NCBI GenBank assembly: GCA_944323425.1
Contig: CALUSL010000002.1
Location: 1 to 64,000 of the forward strand
Reading direction: 5' to 3'
DNA length: 64,000 nt
Origin: Candidatus Gastranaerophilales bacterium
GTDB taxonomy: Bacteria; Cyanobacteriota; Vampirovibrionia; Gastranaerophilales; Gastranaerophilaceae
Made by a program: the position numbers and the translations under genes. Shown here piece by piece: positions 5,890-16,600 of this stretch. The notes beneath the pieces were generated by a model. It was not told where the DNA came from. It saw nothing but the letters and a program-made list of their open reading frames with translations, and did not search any database. Within the stretch, counting starts at the first letter, position 1; each line of letters opens with the position of its first letter.

Positions 5890-7221
5890 CTATTGCTGTT
5901 TTTCTTTGCGTTCTCTGAAAGAAAGTCTTATCGGTGTTCCGTTAAAACCGAAAGCTTCTCTCATTTTGTTTTCCAGATATCTTTTGTAGCTGTCCTGTAT
6001 TAAATCTTCATTGTTTACAAAAAGCACGAATGTGGGCGGAGCTGTTTTAACCTGTGTCGTATAAAGTACACGCAGCTTTTTGCCTTTTTTTGTGGAAGGC
6101 GGATTCATTGCCAGAGCTTCAATTATAACTTTGTTTAAAATACTTGTCGAAACACGTTTTTGACACTGTTCATACACTTCTTTTGATTTTTTGTATATAC
6201 TAACCAGCCTTTGTTTTGTTTTTGCACTAATAAATATTATCGGCGCAAAACTCAAAAAAGGCGCATCCTGCCTGAGCTTTTCTTCATATTTAACAGTAGA
6301 ATTAGACTGCTTATCCTCAATTAAATCCCATTTGTTTACAGCGACAATTATACCTTTTCCTGCTTCTACAATAATCTGAGATATTTTTTTATCCTGATCC
6401 GTCAGTCCCTCCGTTGCGTCAACAATCAACAAAGCAATATCACAGTCCTTAATTGCTCTTATTGCCCTGTCTACAGCAAACTTTTCTACACCCCAGTCGA
6501 CTTTTGCTTTTTTTCTTATACCGGCTGTATCAACAAGAGTATATTCTTCGCCTTCGTATTTTACTTTCGAATCAATACTGTCACGGGTCGTGCCGGATAT
6601 GTCACTGACAATAACTCTATCTTCTCCAAGCAATGCATTGGTTATAGAAGATTTGCCGGCGTTTGGTTTTCCTACTATTGCAATTTTTATATTGTCATTT
6701 TTTATAGTTTCCTGATTTTTTTCAAAATCTTTCGTTATCTCATCGAGCAAATCACCGACCCCGCCGCTTCCATGCAATGCAGAAATCGGAAACGGATCGC
6801 CCAGAGCAAGTGCATAAAAATCAGCAGTCATCATGGAACGTTCCGGTGAATCTATTTTATTAACCGCAAGATAAACAGGTTTTTTACTACGCCGCAAAAT
6901 GTTTGCAATATCATAATCTACAGGATTTATTCCCTCTTTACCATCAACAAGAAAGATTATACTGTCAGCTTCATCGCAGGCAATTTGTGCCTGTGAGAAT
7001 ATATTCAGCATAATTTCATCCTCGTTGCCCGGAATGATACCGCCTGTGTCTATAATGGTAAATTCTTTTTGCTGCCATTCGACATCAAAATATATTCTGT
7101 CTCTTGTGACACCGGGTAAATCGTCAACAATAGACTGTCTTGTTCCGACAAGTCTGTTAACAAAAGTTGATTTTCCTACATTTGGTCTGCCAACAACAGC
7201 AACTACAGGTATTTTAGCCAT
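5890..7221 (-). CDS. der: ribosome-assembly GTPase Der (EngA)
   Basis: Der is an essential GTPase needed for maturation of the 50S ribosomal subunit. The 443-residue protein has the diagnostic pair of GTPase domains. The first has P-loop GRPNVGKST (11-19), DTGG and NKID. The second has P-loop GKPNAGKSS (about 184-192), DTAG and NKWD. A C-terminal KH-like domain carries NPPSTKKGKKLRVLYTTQ. Length and order match the family. It is the first gene of the der-plsY-malic enzyme operon and is divergent from the pilin-like gene at 7415. Confidence 0.97.
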   Translation of the reverse strand: MAKIPVVAVVGRPNVGKSTFVNRLVGTRQSIVDDLPGVTRDRIYFDVEWQQKEFTIIDTGGIIPGNEDEIMLNIFSQAQIACDEADSIIFLVDGKEGINPVDYDIANILRRSKKPVYLAVNKIDSPERSMMTADFYALALGDPFPISALHGSGGVGDLLDEITKDFEKNQETIKNDNIKIAIVGKPNAGKSSITNALLGEDRVIVSDISGTTRDSIDSKVKYEGEEYTLVDTAGIRKKAKVDWGVEKFAVDRAIRAIKDCDIALLIVDATEGLTDQDKKISQIIVEAGKGIIVAVNKWDLIEDKQSNSTVKYEEKLRQDAPFLSFAPIIFISAKTKQRLVSIYKKSKEVYEQCQKRVSTSILNKVIIEALAMNPPSTKKGKKLRVLYTTQVKTAPPTFVLFVNNEDLIQDSYKRYLENKMREAFGFNGTPIRLSFRERKEKQQ

Positions 7222-7414
7222 GATTGCATCCGATTAATTTTTACTATGTATAGCATTATATTAATATAAAGCAATCTTTTTATCTATAGCGAAAAAACAT
7301 TTTTTAATACACAGAAAGCGCAATCAGAATAAAGACTTTAAAAATTTGGTATAGTTAGAGTATGAGCGTTTGGTGGAATTATAGTATTATGACAGTAAAT
7401 TGGAGAAAATATGT

Positions 7415-8269
7415 ATGAATTATAAAAAATTTAAGAAATTTAGTGCTTTTTCTCTAGCAGAAATACTTGTAGTGCTTGGCATTGCCAGTTTTATTATTGT
7501 TGCAATGATGACAATAATAAGACCAAACGACAAAGAATTAAGACACCAGTATTACAAAGCCTATCACGTTCTTGCTACAGCGACATACAACCTGTATCAG
7601 GACAGCCTCGGAGAAAACACTAATAACGCTAAAGTAAGTACCGGCACACAGTTTTGTCAGGATTTACTTTTTTACATGAACACCACTACACCAAAATCCT
7701 TGCAATGCAAAGGAGCAAGAGTCTCTATCAAGGGTGATTCTTTCCCAGCATCAAACATCCAATTTACAGCAAGTAACGGTATGATTTTTTACTTCTCGCC
7801 TGATATTGTAGATAATAATATAGGAACTCAACGTATAGTCTGGGTAGACATAAATGGAGAACGTGGTCCAAATACCGCTGTATGGTCAAAAAACAGAGCT
7901 GCAGATATAGTTGCATTTTCTGTAGTAGATTACGGAGAAGTTATTCCGCTCGGATACCCCAAAATTGATAGAAGGTATATGCTTGCCAGAGTTTATGTAC
8001 CCAATGACGAAGATATCGAAGAAGGTTCCGAAAAAAGAAATCTGACAGATTTGTACTCATTCTACAATGCCCAGCAACTTGCATATGGCGGCAAAGTATT
8101 TAAGTATGACACATTCAGCTATCAGGATAACCCGGCATTCAAAGGCGGCGCTCTTGAAATAAATAATGCCGATGTTCCTGAAAATATGGATATGCTGGCA
8201 GACTGCCAAGATCCGGACAATCCTGATGATACCGATTTTTCAAGATGCTCTATAGAAATCGAAGACTAG
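7415..8269 (+). CDS. type IV pilin-like (pseudopilin) protein
   Basis: The N-terminus has a short basic leader, then A-FSLAEILVVLGIASFIIVAMM, the prepilin signature with Glu at position +5 of the mature protein and a hydrophobic helix. The residue before the cleavage site is Ala rather than the usual Gly. The body (about 280 residues) is larger than a typical major pilin and contains Cys pairs and a DIVDNNIGTQRIVWVDINGERGPN segment seen in minor pilins of this lineage. I place the start at ATG 7415, nine bases after a GGAG box; the in-frame TTG at 7400 has none. It probably goes to the cell surface through the type IV pilus or type II-like machinery, whose pilMN and pilO genes are at 53134-55402. 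Confidence 0.8.
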   Translation: MNYKKFKKFSAFSLAEILVVLGIASFIIVAMMTIIRPNDKELRHQYYKAYHVLATATYNLYQDSLGENTNNAKVSTGTQFCQDLLFYMNTTTPKSLQCKGARVSIKGDSFPASNIQFTASNGMIFYFSPDIVDNNIGTQRIVWVDINGERGPNTAVWSKNRAADIVAFSVVDYGEVIPLGYPKIDRRYMLARVYVPNDEDIEEGSEKRNLTDLYSFYNAQQLAYGGKVFKYDTFSYQDNPAFKGGALEINNADVPENMDMLADCQDPDNPDDTDFSRCSIEIED

Positions 8270-8355
8270 ATGAATTGTTAGTATAATTCTATTATGATAT
8301 TCCTTCAATAATATAGTATAATATATTGGACTTATTATTGGAGGAATATATTTAT

Positions 8356-9087
8356 ATGAGAACAACTAATCCTGTATTTAATCAAGATATTGAAGCTCAA
8401 GTTCTTGATGGCGAACCAATGACGGTTTCCGGAACTATAAACAAAACTTTTGTTTTATTGTTTTGTGCTCTAATCCCGGCATGCGTAGCATGGTATCAAG
8501 CATTACTCGGGTACACTGACAAAGTAAATCTTATAATGTGGATAGGACTTATTGTAGGTGCTATATGTGCTTTTATAGTTGTTTTTAAGCAAAAAACCGC
8601 ACCATATCTGGCTCCTATTTATGCATTTGCGGAAGGTGCTTTTCTTGGTGGTCTATCCGGATTTGCAGAAAAAATGTATCCAGGTATTGCAATTCAGGCT
8701 GTAGGCGGTACATTTCTCGTTTTATTTGTAATGCTCGGTTTATACAAAACTAAACTGATAAGAGCAACTCAAAAATTTAGAAGTGTTATTTTTTCGGCAA
8801 CACTGGCTATTGCTATTATATACTTTGGAGTATTTATAGGTCATTTTTTTGGTATCCAAGTGCCATTTCTTTTTAGTCCCGGACCGATAGGAATAGGATT
8901 TAGTATTGTTGTGATTGTTATTGCCTCATTGAGTTTGATTATTGATTTTGACAGAATAGAAGATGCCTCTATGAGCATGGTTCCAAAATACTATGAATGG
9001 TATCTTTCATTCGGATTGATGTTGACTCTGGTATGGCTCTATATTGAAATTTTAAGACTTATAGCTTTACTTAGAAGTGATAACTAG
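8356..9087 (+). CDS. Bax inhibitor-1 / YccA family membrane protein
   Basis: This is a multi-spanning inner-membrane protein of about 243 residues with roughly seven helices. The N-terminal RTTNPVF and MTVSGTINKTF match the YccA-like branch of the BI-1 family (COG4760). The C-terminal pair of helices contains DFDRIEDA and KYYEWYLSFGLMLTLVWLY, with the conserved acidic residues of the family pore. Related proteins act as pH-sensitive Ca2+ leak channels or modulators of membrane proteases; the role here is not shown. The start is ATG 8356, 11 bases after GGAGG. An upstream in-frame TTG at 8326 lacks a ribosome site. It precedes miaB by 37 bases. Confidence 0.88.
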   Translation: MRTTNPVFNQDIEAQVLDGEPMTVSGTINKTFVLLFCALIPACVAWYQALLGYTDKVNLIMWIGLIVGAICAFIVVFKQKTAPYLAPIYAFAEGAFLGGLSGFAEKMYPGIAIQAVGGTFLVLFVMLGLYKTKLIRATQKFRSVIFSATLAIAIIYFGVFIGHFFGIQVPFLFSPGPIGIGFSIVVIVIASLSLIIDFDRIEDASMSMVPKYYEWYLSFGLMLTLVWLYIEILRLIALLRSDN

Positions 9088-9124
9088 TCTGTTGATTTAA
9101 ATATGTTTCCAGTATAATAACCTT

Positions 9125-10441
9125 ATGAAAAAGGTTTTTGTAGAAACACTCGGCTGTCAGATGAACAAATCTGACTCAGAAAGAATACTCGGCATGCTCT
9201 CACATTTCGGCTTTGATGAAGCTGAAAGAGCAGAGGATGCTGACTTTTTGATTATAAACACATGCAGCATAAGACAATTGTCTGCAGATAAAGCATACAG
9301 TCGTGTAGGTGTATGGGGAAAATGGAAGCAGAAGAATCGAAATCTAAAAATTGCTTTCTGTGGTTGTGTTGCTCAGCAAGATAAAGATAGGCTTTTGAAA
9401 AGATTCCCTTACCTGGATTTAGTTTTCGGAACCCACAATATATATCAGCTGCCGGAACTGGTCAAGCGGATTTACGAAGGGGAGAGAGTTTGTGCTATAA
9501 CACAAAAGCCATATATTGTTGATGAAACACAATATGAAATTAAACGTGCTGACAGCTTAAATGCCTGGATTCCAATAACAGAAGGATGTGACAACTTTTG
9601 TACATATTGTATAGTGCCATTTACAAGAGGTAGAGAGAGAAGCAGAGAACCGGAAAAAATCATAAAAGAAGCCGAAATTGCGATAAAACAAGGTTTTAAA
9701 GAAATTACTCTTCTCGGACAAAATGTTGACAGTTACGGAAAAACTCTTGGAGAAAATGTTACTCTGGCAAATCTTCTAAGACAGTTGAACAAATTGGAAG
9801 GCAAATTTAGAATAAGATTTGTTACTTCTTATCCAACGGATATTTCAGACGATTTAATAGATGCCGTTGAAGAATGTGATAAAGTCTGTGAATATTTTCA
9901 TATCCCTATGCAATCAGGTAATTCCGAAGTCCTTGCAGCAATGAACAGACGCTACAACAGAGAACAATACGGTGCTATTGTCAAAAAAATACGTGACCGA
10001 TTTGAAGATGTTACAATAACCTCTGATTTTATTGCAGGATTTCCCGGTGAAACAGAAGAGCAATTTCTGGATACACTTAGCGCAATTGACGAATTTGGAC
10101 TTGACTATTCAAATACTGCAGCTTACTCACCCAGAGAATTTACAAAAGCAGCAAAATGGACCGATAAATTCATAGATGAAGATACAAAAATAAAAAGACT
10201 TGCAACCTTGAATGAAAAAGTCAAAGAGGCATGCCTAAAATCTAATAAAAAATTTATCGGAAAGACACAGGAAATTCTGGTTGAGTCCTCGGAAGAAAAA
10301 GACGGACAGTGCATTCTGGCCGGAAGAGCACGAAACAATAAAATCGTACATTTTTCCGGAGATAGTTCATTAATCGGTCAATTTGTAAATGTAAAAATTA
10401 CAGGAGCAAGTGTTTGGCATTTGCGTGGTGAATTGCTTTAG
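9125..10441 (+). CDS. miaB: tRNA-2-methylthio-N6-dimethylallyladenosine synthase MiaB
   Basis: MiaB is a radical-SAM methylthiotransferase that adds the methylthio group to i6A37 of tRNAs reading UNN codons. All three regions of the family are visible. The N-terminal UPF0004 domain starts LGCQMNKSDSE and carries its three cluster Cys. The radical-SAM motif is CDNFCTYC (about 155-162), followed by the family motif IVPFTRGRERSR. A C-terminal TRAM domain ends in WHLRGELL. At 438 residues the length is normal. A short stem-loop at 10477-10498 follows the stop. Confidence 0.96.
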   Translation: MKKVFVETLGCQMNKSDSERILGMLSHFGFDEAERAEDADFLIINTCSIRQLSADKAYSRVGVWGKWKQKNRNLKIAFCGCVAQQDKDRLLKRFPYLDLVFGTHNIYQLPELVKRIYEGERVCAITQKPYIVDETQYEIKRADSLNAWIPITEGCDNFCTYCIVPFTRGRERSREPEKIIKEAEIAIKQGFKEITLLGQNVDSYGKTLGENVTLANLLRQLNKLEGKFRIRFVTSYPTDISDDLIDAVEECDKVCEYFHIPMQSGNSEVLAAMNRRYNREQYGAIVKKIRDRFEDVTITSDFIAGFPGETEEQFLDTLSAIDEFGLDYSNTAAYSPREFTKAAKWTDKFIDEDTKIKRLATLNEKVKEACLKSNKKFIGKTQEILVESSEEKDGQCILAGRARNNKIVHFSGDSSLIGQFVNVKITGASVWHLRGELL

Positions 10442-10476
10442 CTCGTTTTTGAGTGTTGTAAAAAATATATAAATTT

Positions 10477-10498
10477 AACCTATTGTAAAGAATAGGTT
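10477..10498 (+). other. stem-loop after miaB
   Basis: AACCTATT (10477-10484) pairs perfectly with AATAGGTT (10491-10498) around a six-base loop. No T-run follows, so it may be a weak terminator or an mRNA 3'-end stabiliser. Confidence 0.35.
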
Positions 10499-10574
10499 GT
10501 AAAATATTTCCATTATATGTAATTTAAAATATAATATTGTCAATAGGACTTTATCTTTATTGTGAGGAGTAAAT

Positions 10575-11162
10575 TTGGCTACTTTAATAAACGGTCGACA
10601 GCCGCAAAGAAGGCAACAGCAAAAAAATCAGTATGTGGATTTTGATAACAAAATTCAGAATTTTTCTGTTGAAACAGTAAGAAATCTTCTAAAAATAGAC
10701 AATAAAGGTATTGCCAAACTCTGTGCAAAAGTTTCTCTTATGCCCAAAAAAGATGCACATGGCAGAACTTATTTTTCAAGAGATGATGTAGAAATTCTCA
10801 GAAAGGTAAAATCATTGCACGATAATGCACAAAAATTGCAGAACCGCACAGTTGCCAATCCTATGGAAAGAGTTGCTCCGGTAAAACAACCTGCATCCAC
10901 AGCTGTCCAAAAAATGATTTCAACTCTGGAATCACTTGAGGATAACATAGCGTCTAAACTTTCAAAAATGATAGATGAAAAACTTGACGGTATGGACGAA
11001 GTGGTTGTTGAACTTGTCAGATGTAAAACTGAAAATGAAACGCTCAGATATAAAATGAATGAGCTGAACAAAGAAAATTACAATCTGAAAAATGAACTGA
11101 GCAAATACAAAACAATAGGACTTGGACTGTACGTCAAGAAAAACGGCGAAACACTTTTGTAA
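10575..11162 (+). CDS. MerR-like helix-turn-helix protein with coiled-coil tail
   Basis: The 195-residue protein has a Gln/Arg-rich N-terminus. A MerR-type winged-helix segment follows at about 30-80 (SVETVRNLL ... GRTYFSRDDVEILRKVKSL), with the wing YFSRDDVEIL typical of MerR relatives. A long charged coiled coil covers about 105-180 (TENETLRYKMNELNKENYNLKNEL). It could be a DNA-binding nucleoid or segregation-type protein rather than a metal regulator, since no effector Cys pattern is present. The start is TTG 10575, supported by GAGGAG five bases upstream; no ATG competes. The stop is two bases before the next gene's ATG, so the two are cotranscribed. Confidence 0.7.
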   Translation: MATLINGRQPQRRQQQKNQYVDFDNKIQNFSVETVRNLLKIDNKGIAKLCAKVSLMPKKDAHGRTYFSRDDVEILRKVKSLHDNAQKLQNRTVANPMERVAPVKQPASTAVQKMISTLESLEDNIASKLSKMIDEKLDGMDEVVVELVRCKTENETLRYKMNELNKENYNLKNELSKYKTIGLGLYVKKNGETLL

Positions 11163-11164
11163 CG

Positions 11165-11530
11165 ATGAAATATATTTTAACTTTATTTCTTCTTTTTGTT
11201 TCTGTTTTGCCCGCGGCGTCTTTGTCTTTTGATGAAGCTATGAGTTCCTCAAAACCATTCGTTTTTTATATGTATCAAGATGGTTGCTCAGCGTGTAAAT
11301 ATTTTGATTCTATTTATGACTCTTCGCAAAAAGAATATAATTCAAAATTTAATTTTGTAAGACAGAATTCTGATACATCATTGTCCGCAAAATTAATTGA
11401 AAAATGGAATATTGACTCTGTTCCTTTTGTTCTTGTTATAAACCCAAAGACTAAAAGGGCATCAAAAGTCGGAGAATATTGTATTATGGCAAAAGATTGT
11501 TTCTTGAAAACGCTAGAAACATATGATTAG
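11165..11530 (+). CDS. secreted thioredoxin-like protein
   Basis: A signal peptide (about residues 1-19, ending PAAS) precedes a small thioredoxin fold. The redox motif CSAC is at Cys41 and Cys44, and the cis-Pro loop DSVPFV is near residue 85. The family reduces or oxidises disulfides; an exported version of 121 residues would act in the periplasm, perhaps on pilin or other exported Cys proteins. Two further Cys near the C-terminus (EYCIMAKDC) are unusual. It follows the MerR-like gene with a two-base gap. Its stop is one base from the end of the convergent GH13 gene. Confidence 0.8.
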   Translation: MKYILTLFLLFVSVLPAASLSFDEAMSSSKPFVFYMYQDGCSACKYFDSIYDSSQKEYNSKFNFVRQNSDTSLSAKLIEKWNIDSVPFVLVINPKTKRASKVGEYCIMAKDCFLKTLETYD

Positions 11531-11531
11531 T

Positions 11532-13613
11532 TTACATATTTTGTTTATAAACTTTCCCGCCAGACTGTTCAACAAGCTGTTCAATATTCGGGTCATCTAT
11601 TTCAAAAATATGACCTCTAGCCATACCGAGTTCTATATTAATAGCCCCGTCCTCAGCTTTCCAGGCACTTTTCTGTCCATATTCCGGTGACAAATCAGTC
11701 AAAGTCTGAGAAGCTTTAAGACCCGGAACAAATACTTTTACCTTATGCCCTGAATGAACATTTTTATTCAAAATAACAACAAGCGTTTTTCCATGATTAT
11801 GCCGTGCATAGGCAATAACATCATCTCTGTCATCACCCTTTACTTTTAATGGAATATATGATGAACCTTTTGCACCAATTACATCATAGTACTGTTTTCT
11901 GAATTCATTCATTAACTTACCGAAATGCTGACCTATTTCAGGATTTTTTCCTGCCGGTTTTCCTGAACGGTTGAAAATGTCTATTTGCTCATTATGTGCA
12001 TAATGAATAATGCTGTCTTTTGTAAGTTTAAATGTACTTAAAAAGTCTATAACTTCACCAAATTCCTTGTCATTCTTCAAATCTGCAAGCTTCATATTCG
12101 CTTTCGGACTTTTCATAAGAGCTTCGATTTTACTGTATGGAATAACATCATCTTCACTTACTTCAAGTTTCTTTTCCAAATCAATAAATTTCGGAGAATT
12201 CTTTTCAGCCATCATTGCATCAAACACTGCTTTATATCTTGGCTTTTTCAAAAGCTCATTAAATGAAACATCAAGCAAACGATTTGCATATTCATAAATA
12301 TATCTGTCACCGGTTTCAAATCCAGAAACAATATATGGATTAAGCATCGGCAAAGTAGCCTGTGCAACATTTGTAAGCATACAATAGTCAGCGCCGCCGT
12401 TTGACATAGCGCTCTTATCATCGTGTGTTGCAAATGAACCGATTACGGATTTACCCTTATCAAATCCCGGTTTGTATGTCATTTCGAGATTTTCTGTTAC
12501 AAATTTATGAACATCAGAAGCCTTCCATATCGGGAATATATGATATTGTCCATAATAAGAATCAAATCCGGCCTTCAAAGCTTCTTCAGGTCTGTCGGCA
12601 GGCATATTCTTCATCGGTGAGGCATCTTCATATGTATAAGTCTCCGCAAGCATCGCAAATTCAGGATCTTTACTTCTAGCATAAGGAATTATTATATCCC
12701 AGAATTGAGGAGCTTTTGCTCTGGAAACATCCGCTCTGATACCATCAATACCGAGATCAATACACATATCAATAAATTTTTTGTGATAATCAACTAATGC
12801 CTGATTAAGAATTTTTTTGTCAGCATCTTCCCAGACCTTAAACATTTTAATATCTTCCCAACCTTCAGGAGTTTTAGGTTTTCCATCTACATCAACAGCA
12901 CTTAAATCCTTAAACCTTTCAGCATAAAGGTCAGCTGACATGCAGCTAGGCAAATCCAGCATAACTCTTATGCCTCGTTTATGACATTCGTTGATTGCTT
13001 CTTTCGCTTCTTCATAAACATTTTTAGGATTTTTGGGATCATCAAGAAGCGGGTCTATTGATAGGTAGTCAGCCGGTGCATAAACAGAACCGGAGTCACC
13101 CTTAGCCGAAAACACTCCGGGCGGATTTATCGGAAGCCAGTGAAGTGTATTAATACCATAACTTTTAAGTTCATCAAGGCGTTCTATCATATTGATAAAA
13201 GTACCACTTTCTTCATTTCCTTCTATCAAACCATTGCCATCCGTATCTTTTGCATTGAATGTTCTTGGAACCATTGCATAGATAACAGCCTGATTGTTTT
13301 GGAACATTGAACGAAGATTATTTTTATATCCCTCAAGTTTTGGTGTTTTAAGATTTGTATTAGTCGGAGTTATGGACACAGCAGCAGGGATTTGGTTTTT
13401 AGGCTGCATCATTATAGAAATAAGATTACCGACTTTTGCATACTGGTTTGCAACCGGTGTAGATACCGGAGCATAACCGCCGGGAAGTGCATTATTGGTC
13501 ACTGAAGCAGGGGAAGATGCTGAATGACTGTATTTGTTATTCATCATTTCGAGCAATGAAGCTTTGAATGAAGTTTTTTGCGTGTAAGACTGGTTTAGAG
13601 GATTAATCTTCAT
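11532..13613 (-). CDS. GH13 family glycoside hydrolase/transferase, cytosolic
   Basis: The protein has a GH13 alpha-amylase-type barrel from about residue 100, preceded by a low-complexity N-terminus with the SFKA motif (15-18) and no signal peptide. The nucleophile is Asp295 in GIRADVSRAK, the acid/base is Glu324 in LAETYTYED, and the transition-state Asp lies in FATHDDKS (397-399). Region I, normally ending in an Asn-His pair, reads DLPSCM at 220-225, so the usual His is missing. The spacing RxD-xxxx-K-xxx-FW after the nucleophile recalls GlgE-type maltosyltransferases, which is a hint only. A C-terminal beta domain covers about 600-690. Its ATG overlaps the stop of the 1162-residue gene by four bases, so the three minus-strand genes here are translationally coupled. 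Confidence 0.82.
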   Translation of the reverse strand: MKINPLNQSYTQKTSFKASLLEMMNNKYSHSASSPASVTNNALPGGYAPVSTPVANQYAKVGNLISIMMQPKNQIPAAVSITPTNTNLKTPKLEGYKNNLRSMFQNNQAVIYAMVPRTFNAKDTDGNGLIEGNEESGTFINMIERLDELKSYGINTLHWLPINPPGVFSAKGDSGSVYAPADYLSIDPLLDDPKNPKNVYEEAKEAINECHKRGIRVMLDLPSCMSADLYAERFKDLSAVDVDGKPKTPEGWEDIKMFKVWEDADKKILNQALVDYHKKFIDMCIDLGIDGIRADVSRAKAPQFWDIIIPYARSKDPEFAMLAETYTYEDASPMKNMPADRPEEALKAGFDSYYGQYHIFPIWKASDVHKFVTENLEMTYKPGFDKGKSVIGSFATHDDKSAMSNGGADYCMLTNVAQATLPMLNPYIVSGFETGDRYIYEYANRLLDVSFNELLKKPRYKAVFDAMMAEKNSPKFIDLEKKLEVSEDDVIPYSKIEALMKSPKANMKLADLKNDKEFGEVIDFLSTFKLTKDSIIHYAHNEQIDIFNRSGKPAGKNPEIGQHFGKLMNEFRKQYYDVIGAKGSSYIPLKVKGDDRDDVIAYARHNHGKTLVVILNKNVHSGHKVKVFVPGLKASQTLTDLSPEYGQKSAWKAEDGAINIELGMARGHIFEIDDPNIEQLVEQSGGKVYKQNM

Positions 13614-16600
13614 TTTTTATCTCCATTTTGTTTTAGTCGCTTCCAGTGATCCGGATTAAACGAATTTGTATGTCCCATATTGGCTAAAGTAATTAAAGAA
13701 ATACCCACAGTGCCTGCAAATAATGACCAAACAAGCATTTGCCATTTATTTCTTGAACGTATATTCTGTGCAGCTCTGAGTATAAAATCTACTGTATTTT
13801 TACCAGCCATTTCGCCTATATCTTTATTAGCAGTTTTTGTGTCAAGAATTCTATAAAATGGTTTAGTGCAATCTGTTTTATTAAAATCTGTACCATGTTT
13901 CAGATGAGAAATATAACCGTTAATTGTATTCAAAACGTCTTGAAAATCTTTCTTCGCACCGAGTTCAGTAGCTCTGTCCTCAAGCAAAAGTATCAATCTC
14001 TGTTTTGCACTCTCTACATAATTTACATCGCGAGAATCGAATAAGTTCTTTATTAATTTGGTCATATTTATACTGTTGTTATGATTGTAAATATCTTTGA
14101 CCCCTTCTATGCAAGATTTTGATTTATCAAACGGGCTGCCATCAGAGAGATGTCTTATATAACCTTTTACTGAATTAATTGCATCACTTATTTCTTTATC
14201 ATTAAGCCCTTTTATTTCTCTTGATTCAATAAGCTTCAGAAGTTGATTTCCTTTATCCTGGGCTTTAGCAAGATCTGTTGTATTGAAAAATTCATCAACA
14301 AGTTGACAGAAATCCGGACTGTACACAAAGTTTGTATCATAATTTCTGAAATTAGAGTGGGTAACTATCACACTATCAGCACCTAGCAAACGACGTCTCA
14401 TTTCTGTTTTATTCTTTTCGAAAATATCAGAAAGACCTCTGGAACCATTTTCTATCGCAGCTCTGGTCGCCGGTGAAAAATGAGCAAATATTGTATCTGC
14501 CATTGTTCCGACCATGTGTTTGCTATGCTTAATACCTTTTGTAAAACCTTCAGGCTGTGTCTCATGTTTTGTAATCCAATCACTGATATCATTTTTCTGT
14601 AAAGCAATATCTTTAACGTAATCAACAAGAGAATATACCGCTTTTCTATATGCACCAGGTTCATCATAACCTTCCTGGAAAGTATAATATTTGCCTGTTT
14701 CCAAATCATCCTGCATTTTTTTGAAAAATTCCTGAGTATCTACTCCAAGAAACTCTTTAACAATATGCGGTGCTTTTTCAGAGGCAACAAGTTTTTCACC
14801 AACAATAATACCATTTTCTACTTTGGGAACAACCTCTACATCGAGAGTTTTGAATATATCTAAAATTTGTATTGGTTTTCCAAGAGAATCTATTGTATTA
14901 ATAACTTTTTGTTTTACTGATTTTTTGCTTCCAATAAAATATCTATCAAATCCGGCTCTCATTTCATCAAATGGACTGCCACTCAACAATTTTTCAGTTA
15001 ATTTCTCAGCCTTTGTAATCAAACCAGGATTTTCTGTAGTTCCAACGAGCTGAATAAATGCTTTTTGTTCTTTTGTGACAGCATTGCCGGCATATTTGGA
15101 CATCATTGTTATTGCATGATTAAGTTTATTTTCATCTTTTGCCAGTTCACTAAATCTATTAGCTATAATTTTAGAAGCCTTTACAGTATCAACCCCGGCA
15201 AGCTGCTCCAGCTCTTCTTTTGTAAATCCAATTAAATTGAAATACTTTTTAGGTAGTCTATCCCAGGATCTTGCAGTAACAGATTCTGCGATATCTTTAA
15301 TTGTTGCAGCTTTATAGCTGTCAATTTTATCTTTAATCTGCAGGTTCAACTCTGCAATTTTAAACAATTCTTGTAACTGTTTTGGTCTTATCAGAGTTCC
15401 TCTGCGGGTATTAAAATATTTTGTAAGTTCATTTTCAAGCACCTTATTCATGGCGTTTACAACCTCAGCATCAACGCCGGCAGATTTAAATTTATTACCG
15501 AACACAAGCTGCAGCTGAACAGAAGCATATTTTTGTCCAACAGGAGTAAAGGCATTATCTGTATTTTGCATTATGCCTTTAACACTGTCTAAAGCCCGCC
15601 ATATCTCCTGTTCGCTAAGAGTAGTATTAACTTGGTATTTTGAAAGATTTAACTTTTCCAAATCTTTAGAATTAATTGCATTTTTTAATTCTTCTACAGT
15701 CAAGTTTCCATACTCTGAAGCTGAGGTTATAAGAGATCTGAATTTGCTTGTTCTACCTTTTTTACTGTTTTTTAATGAATCAAGAATATCGGAAATTTTT
15801 AACGAGTTGATGTTCTCTTTATTCGTTGGGTTTAAATTAAGATATGTTTTTTCAATTTCGTTAAACAGATTCCTGATTTCCTCAGTTTTTATCTCCTGTA
15901 ATTTTCCGGAAATACTTCTTGACAAATCAACAATATCCAAACCAAGATTTGCATTAACAGGAATAGCATTTCTGCTTATCACTGAGCCTGATTGCAATTC
16001 TTGTAAAATCCCGGCACCAAAACCTGTTCCGTAATATCTTTGTCCCAAAAGATTAGAAAGAATTTGCTCTTCTTTTGGAGAAATATATTGAGATAGACCT
16101 TCTTGAGCTGCCAAAGAATATTTTTCAATTTTTTGTGCTAGTTTTGGATCCAATTTCGTTCCCAAAGTTTCTATCGCAGTGTCAACATGCAAATTATTTT
16201 GAGCCAGTAGCGAATCTATTTTTTTAGACAAACTTTGAATATTCATGCCTGTATGAACAGTTCTGGTTTTTTCTATCGCTGCACCTAACGGGATTTGAAG
16301 CTGATCCGCAACAATAGATGATAAAACAGGAGTCATAACACCTGCAGTCAGCATTGTTAATGCATGATACTGTACGGCATACTGTGCAATCTTATTCTGA
16401 ATAGCTTCTCGTCTGTTCGGAATATTTCTCGGTATACCGAGTTTATCGCCTATATTGTCAAACATTTCATATTCAGGGGCATTCGGATTGTAATTTCCAT
16501 TTTTGTCAATGTGTTTAAATAAATCAAAACAGAGATACTGCCTGTCTTCAAAGAATGATTTTCTTCTACCTTGTGAATCTTCATACTTCAAGGTAGGATC

